NCBI RefSeq assembly: GCF_023017165.1
Contig: NZ_JALKBW010000001.1
Span: 2,418,001 to 2,482,000, forward strand
Length of the DNA stretch: 64,000 bases
Source: Gordonia alkaliphila
Lineage (GTDB): Bacteria; Actinomycetota; Actinomycetes; Mycobacteriales; Mycobacteriaceae
Direction of reading: 5' to 3'
Shown: positions 59,829-64,000 of the stretch, piece after piece
How the letters are laid out: every line of letters begins with the position of its first letter
Numbering within the stretch: position 1 is the first letter of the stretch
Program-made: the position numbers and the translations under genes
The notes under the pieces: model-generated
Database searches by the model: none
Told to the model about the DNA's origin: nothing
The model's input: only the letters and a program-made list of their open reading frames with translations

Positions 59829-60239
59829 TTGAGCACCGAAATCCACTTCGACGACCTGCGGGACGCCGCGCGCGACGTGATGACCAGGGCCTACGCTCCT
59901 TACTCGGGTTTTCCGGTGGGGGCGGCCGCAATCAGTGGCGAGGGCGGAATGGTGCTCGGTGCCAATGTGGAGAATGTCTCATACGGACTCGGCGTGTGCG
60001 CGGAAGTCGCGCTGGTCAGTGCAGCCGTTTCCGCGGGGGTACGACGACTCCGCGCGATCTCGATCTGCGACCGCGACGGCCGGGTGCTGACCCCGTGCGG
60101 TCGGTGCCGGCAGGTCCTCCTCGAGTTCGGCGGTCCGGGGCTGCTCGTGGACTCCGTGCACGGACCCCGGGCCTTGGCCGAACTGCTGCCGGATGCCTTC
60201 GGCCCCGACGACCTCGCGCGGGCGGCGGAGACCCGATGA
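59829..60239 (+). CDS. cdd: Cytidine deaminase
   Basis: A 136-aa zinc enzyme deaminating cytidine and deoxycytidine. CAEV contains the zinc Cys and catalytic Glu, and TPCGRCRQVL supplies the other two Cys ligands. TTG at 59829 is chosen because GAGGAG lies 5 nt upstream; other starts lack a site. It overlaps deoA (ATGA). Confidence 0.95.
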   Translation: MSTEIHFDDLRDAARDVMTRAYAPYSGFPVGAAAISGEGGMVLGANVENVSYGLGVCAEVALVSAAVSAGVRRLRAISICDRDGRVLTPCGRCRQVLLEFGGPGLLVDSVHGPRALAELLPDAFGPDDLARAAETR

Positions 60240-61549
60240 GCACCGCTGCGCTCGACCCGGTGAGCGTCATCGGCCGCAAGTGCGACGGCGGTGAGCTGTC
60301 GACGCCGCAGATCGACGCCGTGGTGGCCGGCTTCACCGCGGGCACGGTGGCGCCGGAGCAGATGTCCGCCCTGGCGATGGCGATCCTGTGGCGTGGAATG
60401 ACGCGCCGCGAGATCGCCGACTGGACGGCCGCGATGATCGCCTCGGGGACGCGGATGGATCTGTCCGGCCTGCGCCGCGACGGCCGGGCGCTGGCCACCG
60501 TCGACAAGCACTCCACCGGCGGGGTCGGGGACAAGATCACGCTGCCGCTGACTCCGCTGATCGCCTCCTACGGGCTGGCCGTGCCGCAGCTGTCCGGGCG
60601 CGGCCTCGGGCACACCGGCGGCACGCTGGACAAGCTCGAGGCGATCCCCGGCTGGTCGGCGGAGGTGAGCCCGGACGCGCTGCGCGAGCAGCTGGAGCGG
60701 GTGGGCGCGGTGATCTGCGCGGCGTCGGCCGATCTGGCCCCGGCCGACCGGAAGCTGTACGCGCTGCGCGATGTGACCGGCACAGTCGCCTCGATTCCGA
60801 TGATCGCGGCGTCGATCATGAGCAAGAAGATCGCCGAGGGCACCGGTGCGCTGGTGCTCGACGTGAAGGTGGGCTCCGGCGCGTTCATGACCGAGTACGA
60901 CGACGCGCACGAGCTCGCGGCGACCATGACCGAGCTCGGCGCCGACGCCGGGGTCGCCACCAGCGCGCTGCTCACCGACATGTCGTCGCCGTTGGGCCGC
61001 TCGGCGGGTAACGCGCTGGAGGTGACCGAGGCGCTGGAGGTGCTGGCCGGCGGCGGACCCGCGGATGTGGTGGAGCTGACCCTCGCCTTGGCGCGCGCGA
61101 TGCTGGCCGCCGTCGGGCGCGACGACGTGGACCCGGCCGAGCACCTGACCGGCGGGCAGGGAATGGACACCTGGCGCGCGATGATCGCCGCGCAGGGCGG
61201 CGACCCGGCTGCGCCCCTGCCGCAGGCGGCGCACCGGGAGGTGATCGTCGCCCGTGACTCCGGGTACCTGTCGGGTCTGGACGCGCTGGCCGTCGGACAT
61301 GCGGCGTGGGAGCTCGGGGCGGGCCGCTCGGTGCCGGGCGCGGCGGTCTCCGCCGGTGCCGGAGTCACCTGGCACGCCGGCATCGGCGATGCGGTGCAGG
61401 CTGGTGCTCCGCTGCTGACCCTGCACGCCGACGATCCCGCCCGCTTCGCGGCGGCGCGGGCCCGGCTGGCCGACGCCGTCACGGTGTCGACGGATCGGCC
61501 CGCCGTGGCGGCGTCGCGGGTGCTCGGGCGGGTCGGCGCTGCCGGTTAG
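60236..61549 (+). CDS. deoA: Thymidine phosphorylase
   Basis: A 437-aa enzyme splitting thymidine with phosphate. VDKHSTGGVGDKITL (phosphate/Lys) and SGRGLGHTGGTLDKLEAIPG (family signature) are present, as is VLDVKVGSGAFM. It overlaps cdd in a salvage operon. Length is normal. Confidence 0.97.
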   Translation: MSTAALDPVSVIGRKCDGGELSTPQIDAVVAGFTAGTVAPEQMSALAMAILWRGMTRREIADWTAAMIASGTRMDLSGLRRDGRALATVDKHSTGGVGDKITLPLTPLIASYGLAVPQLSGRGLGHTGGTLDKLEAIPGWSAEVSPDALREQLERVGAVICAASADLAPADRKLYALRDVTGTVASIPMIAASIMSKKIAEGTGALVLDVKVGSGAFMTEYDDAHELAATMTELGADAGVATSALLTDMSSPLGRSAGNALEVTEALEVLAGGGPADVVELTLALARAMLAAVGRDDVDPAEHLTGGQGMDTWRAMIAAQGGDPAAPLPQAAHREVIVARDSGYLSGLDALAVGHAAWELGAGRSVPGAAVSAGAGVTWHAGIGDAVQAGAPLLTLHADDPARFAAARARLADAVTVSTDRPAVAASRVLGRVGAAG

Positions 61550-61561
61550 GCGTGCTGCCGG

Positions 61562-62482
61562 TCAGGCCGCGATCGGGCGGCCGGTGAGGGCGCGGAAGTA
61601 GTACAGCGCGAAGAGCCCGCTCACCGGGAGGGCCACCAGCAGGCCCACCACCAGGGCGAGGATTCCGGCGAGCCCGATGAGCGTGGTGACCACCAGCACG
61701 ATCAGGGTGGCGGCGGGGTTGCGCATGCTCAGATCGAGGCCCGTGCGCACCGCGCCGGCGGTGGACAGTCGCGCGTCGGCCGCCTGGTACAGCATCCACA
61801 GCGTGCCGAAGCTGATCACGAGGGTGACGATCCACGAGGCCCATTCCATGTCCAGGCCGTCGACGAAAAGGACGTCCAGCAGCACCGAGATCACCCCGAT
61901 GACCACCGAGATCGCCATGATCGGACCCAGCGCCGCGGGGCGGCCGAAGTCGGCCAGCTCGGGGCGTCGTCCGTCGGCGATGACGATCAACGCGTTCAGC
62001 CAGCACGACACGGCGATCGCCCCGACCAGGGTGAGGACGATGCCGAGCACCAGCGAGGTGGTCAGCACGGCGACCGTCGGCAACGAGTCGGCGCTCCAGC
62101 CGCCGCCGACGGTGAAGACGAAGAGCAGAACCGCGGTGGCGACGATCCAGAGGGCCACCAGGACGGCGACCAGGACCGCGGCCCACAGCGCGGCGGCGCC
62201 GACGATGACGCCGGCGTGCGCGGAGAACTTGCGCCACGCCCAGGAGAAGGCCGCCGACAACGACGGGGGCGACGGCACCGGCAGCAGCGGGTGGTGCTGC
62301 GGCGGAACACCGTAGGCGTGTGCGGACGGGTCGATGGCGTACGGCTGGGGTGCGTACGGCTGAGACGCGTACGGGTTCTCCTGCTCGGGCACCGCCGGGT
62401 CGGGAACGCTCGCCGAGTCGGGCAGGCTCGTCGGATCGGTGTCCTCGGGCGGAACGGGGCGCCACTCGTCGGAATCGCTCAT
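61562..62482 (-). CDS. Hypothetical polytopic membrane protein
   Basis: A 306-aa protein with a Pro/Tyr-rich cytoplasmic N-terminus ([15 protein letters not shown]) and about six membrane segments. No named family or catalytic motif. It is convergent with deoA (12 bp apart) and divergent from add. Confidence 0.75.
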   Translation of the reverse strand: MSDSDEWRPVPPEDTDPTSLPDSASVPDPAVPEQENPYASQPYAPQPYAIDPSAHAYGVPPQHHPLLPVPSPPSLSAAFSWAWRKFSAHAGVIVGAAALWAAVLVAVLVALWIVATAVLLFVFTVGGGWSADSLPTVAVLTTSLVLGIVLTLVGAIAVSCWLNALIVIADGRRPELADFGRPAALGPIMAISVVIGVISVLLDVLFVDGLDMEWASWIVTLVISFGTLWMLYQAADARLSTAGAVRTGLDLSMRNPAATLIVLVVTTLIGLAGILALVVGLLVALPVSGLFALYYFRALTGRPIAA

Positions 62483-62550
62483 ATGAACATCATGCCGGTC
62501 GAGGATTTCCCTCCCGCAGGAGCCGCGGCGGCACGGCTACGGTGGGGTAC

Positions 62551-63657
62551 ATGGCGTGCACACTCGACGACTTCCGGTTGGCGCCCAAGGTGCTGCTGCA
62601 CGATCACCTCGACGGCGGACTCCGACCGGCGACGGTGCTCGAGCTGGCGCGCGAGATCGGCTACGACCGACTGCCCGCCGACACCGCCGAGACGCTCGCG
62701 CACTGGTTCGCGACGGCCGCCGACGCGGGATCGCTGGAGCGGTACCTGGAGACCTTCGAGCACACCGTCGCGGTGATGCAGACGGCGCAGGCGCTGACCC
62801 GGGTGGCGCGCGAGTGCGCCGAGGACCTGGCCGCCGACGGGGTGGTCTACGCCGAGGTGCGGTTCGCGCCGGAACTGCACACCGAACGCGGCCTGTCGCT
62901 GGACGAGACGGTGGCGGCGGTGCTGCGCGGCTTCGCCGACGGCGCGGCCGCGGCGGCCGAGCGGGGACAACCGATCATCGTGCGGGGGCTGGTGACCGCG
63001 ATGCGCCACGCCGCGCGCTCCCGCGAGATCGCCGAACTGGCGGTCCGGTTCCGCGACCGCGGGGTGGTGGGCTTCGACATCGCCGGCGCGGAGGCCGGGA
63101 ACCCGCCGTCGCGCCACCTGGACGCCTTCGAGTATCTGCGAGATCAGAACTCGCACTTCACGATTCACGCGGGGGAGGCCTTCGGGCTGCCGTCCATCCA
63201 CGAGGCCGTCGCGTTCTGCGGCACCGACCGGCTGGGCCACGGCGTGCGGATGATCGACGACATCACCCTGCCGCCGGGCAGCGGCCCGGCCGACCACAGC
63301 TATCCCGGCGCCCGACTCGGCCGGATCGCCGATTACGTGCGGGACAAGCGGATTCCGCTGGAGCTGTGCCCGAGCAGCAACGTGCAGACCGGCGCGGTGG
63401 CGTCGATCGCCGAGCACCCGTTCAATGTGCTTGCGCGCCTGCAGTTCCGGGTCACCGTGAACACCGACAACCGGCTGATGAGCAACACCACGATGAGCCG
63501 CGAATTCCTGCTGCTGCACGAGGCCTTCGGGTACGGCTGGGCCGACTTTCAGCGCTTCACCGTGAACGCGATGAAATCATCGTTCCTGCACTTCGACGAG
63601 CGGCTCGCGCTCATCGACGAGGTGGTCAAGCCCGGCTACGCCGTGCTGCTCGGCTGA
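62551..63657 (+). CDS. add: Adenosine deaminase
   Basis: A 368-aa zinc enzyme converting adenosine to inosine. [10 protein letters not shown] supplies the HxH zinc ligands, [10 protein letters not shown] the next His and catalytic Glu, and CPSSNVQTG and [10 protein letters not shown] (Asp ligand) follow. ATG 62551 follows GGTGGGG. Confidence 0.97.
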   Translation: MACTLDDFRLAPKVLLHDHLDGGLRPATVLELAREIGYDRLPADTAETLAHWFATAADAGSLERYLETFEHTVAVMQTAQALTRVARECAEDLAADGVVYAEVRFAPELHTERGLSLDETVAAVLRGFADGAAAAAERGQPIIVRGLVTAMRHAARSREIAELAVRFRDRGVVGFDIAGAEAGNPPSRHLDAFEYLRDQNSHFTIHAGEAFGLPSIHEAVAFCGTDRLGHGVRMIDDITLPPGSGPADHSYPGARLGRIADYVRDKRIPLELCPSSNVQTGAVASIAEHPFNVLARLQFRVTVNTDNRLMSNTTMSREFLLLHEAFGYGWADFQRFTVNAMKSSFLHFDERLALIDEVVKPGYAVLLG

Positions 63658-63679
63658 ATTGCCGGGCAGGGTTCAGCCG
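63651..63679. terminator. Hairpin over the add stop codon
   Basis: CGGCTGAA and TTCAGCCG form an 8-bp stem around a 13-nt loop, spanning the ends of two convergent genes. It is a possible bidirectional terminator. Confidence 0.45.
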
Positions 63680-64000
63680 CGACGGACGAGGCGTTCCTCG
63701 AAGTCGCTGACCAGCGCGCGCCACGACTCGGACTCGTTGTCGAACGGGCCCGACGGGGCGAGTCGATTCGGGTCCGGCTTCACGGTGTAGTCGACGAACC
63801 AGCCCAGCGGGGTGGTGGTGCCCAGGGCCTCGTCCACCGAGTCGAGGTCGGCGAAGTCGGCGGCGTCGGAGAGCAGTTCGACGGCGAGGTCGAGCTGGCG
63901 GGAGTCGACGCGGCGCGGGCCGTCGAGGATGTCCTCGTCGATGCCGGGCAGCGCGTAGACGTTCTCCGGGAGCACGTCGTAGGTGAGCTCGCCGGCGTTG
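63673..64000 (-). CDS. Hypothetical protein, C-terminal part (runs off right edge)
   Basis: About 108 codons are open to the window end; the start lies beyond base 64000. It is an acidic soluble C-terminus (DSRQLDLAVELLSDAADFAD, then TPLGWFVDYTVKPDPNR). I do not recognise the family. It is convergent with add. Confidence 0.65.
   Translation of the reverse strand, partial: NAGELTYDVLPENVYALPGIDEDILDGPRRVDSRQLDLAVELLSDAADFADLDSVDEALGTTTPLGWFVDYTVKPDPNRLAPSGPFDNESESWRALVSDFEERLVRRG

Overview
The window is chromosomal DNA of a high-GC, mycolic-acid-type actinobacterium, most likely Gordonia or a close relative. This rests on the codon bias, on the families present (DUF732 lipoprotein, 13E12/DUF222 HNH protein, ImuA'/ImuB/DnaE2 mutasome, SAM-IV riboswitch) and on gene order. 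From guaA to add the core genes follow, as I remember it, the Mycobacterium tuberculosis block Rv3396c-Rv3312c (guaA, imuA'/imuB, acrA1-like, dnaE2, spoU-type methylase, folD, metX/metY, trpS, yhjD-like, dacB1, sdhBADC, cdd, deoA, add), with accessory genes inserted. No rRNA, tRNA or CRISPR was seen.

Region 1-12786 (minus strand) is a defence-type operon of four tightly coupled genes: a 1,716-aa DEAD-box/DUF1998 helicase, a 939-aa SNF2-type helicase resembling DrmD of DISARM, a 1,301-aa Eco57I-class adenine methyltransferase resembling DrmMI, and the N-terminal part of an McrB-like protein that leaves the window. The composition resembles DISARM but does not match the two described classes.

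Region 13082-24839 holds guaA and a patchwork of accessory genes: a secreted protein, a macro-domain protein, an excisionase-HTH/PIN toxin-antitoxin pair, small hypotheticals, and a complete ISL3-type insertion sequence (21825-23277) with a perfect 8-bp target duplication. The IS splits a DUF732 lipoprotein gene. A PspC/LiaF-like membrane stress protein (frameshifted) lies divergently from a PspC-type histidine kinase and its LuxR-type response regulator (24956-26829).

Region 28000-38766 contains the SOS mutagenesis genes imuA'-imuB and dnaE2, each behind a clear LexA box, separated by a DUF1801 gene, a fold-type III PLP enzyme, an acyl-CoA-reductase-like two-domain protein and an MFS transporter.

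Region 38837-56140 carries nagB, trmL, a DUF2892 membrane protein under a CsoR/CstR-like palindrome, an HNH (13E12) protein, a PASTA lipoprotein, folD with a DUF3017 gene, a small SDR/SRPBCC operon, metY-metX behind a SAM-IV riboswitch, a cutinase-like secreted hydrolase, xth, trpS, a YhjD-type membrane protein and a frameshifted D-Ala-D-Ala carboxypeptidase.

Region 56181-64000 has the succinate dehydrogenase operon sdhCDAB with a strong terminator. It is divergent from the nucleoside salvage genes cdd-deoA-(membrane gene)-add, with an iron-box-like site between sdhC and cdd. Several genes carry single-base frame breaks (PspC protein, DUF2867 SDR, dacB-like, ISL3 transposase, a Cys-rich hypothetical). 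The clustered ones may be real decay or base-calling errors.
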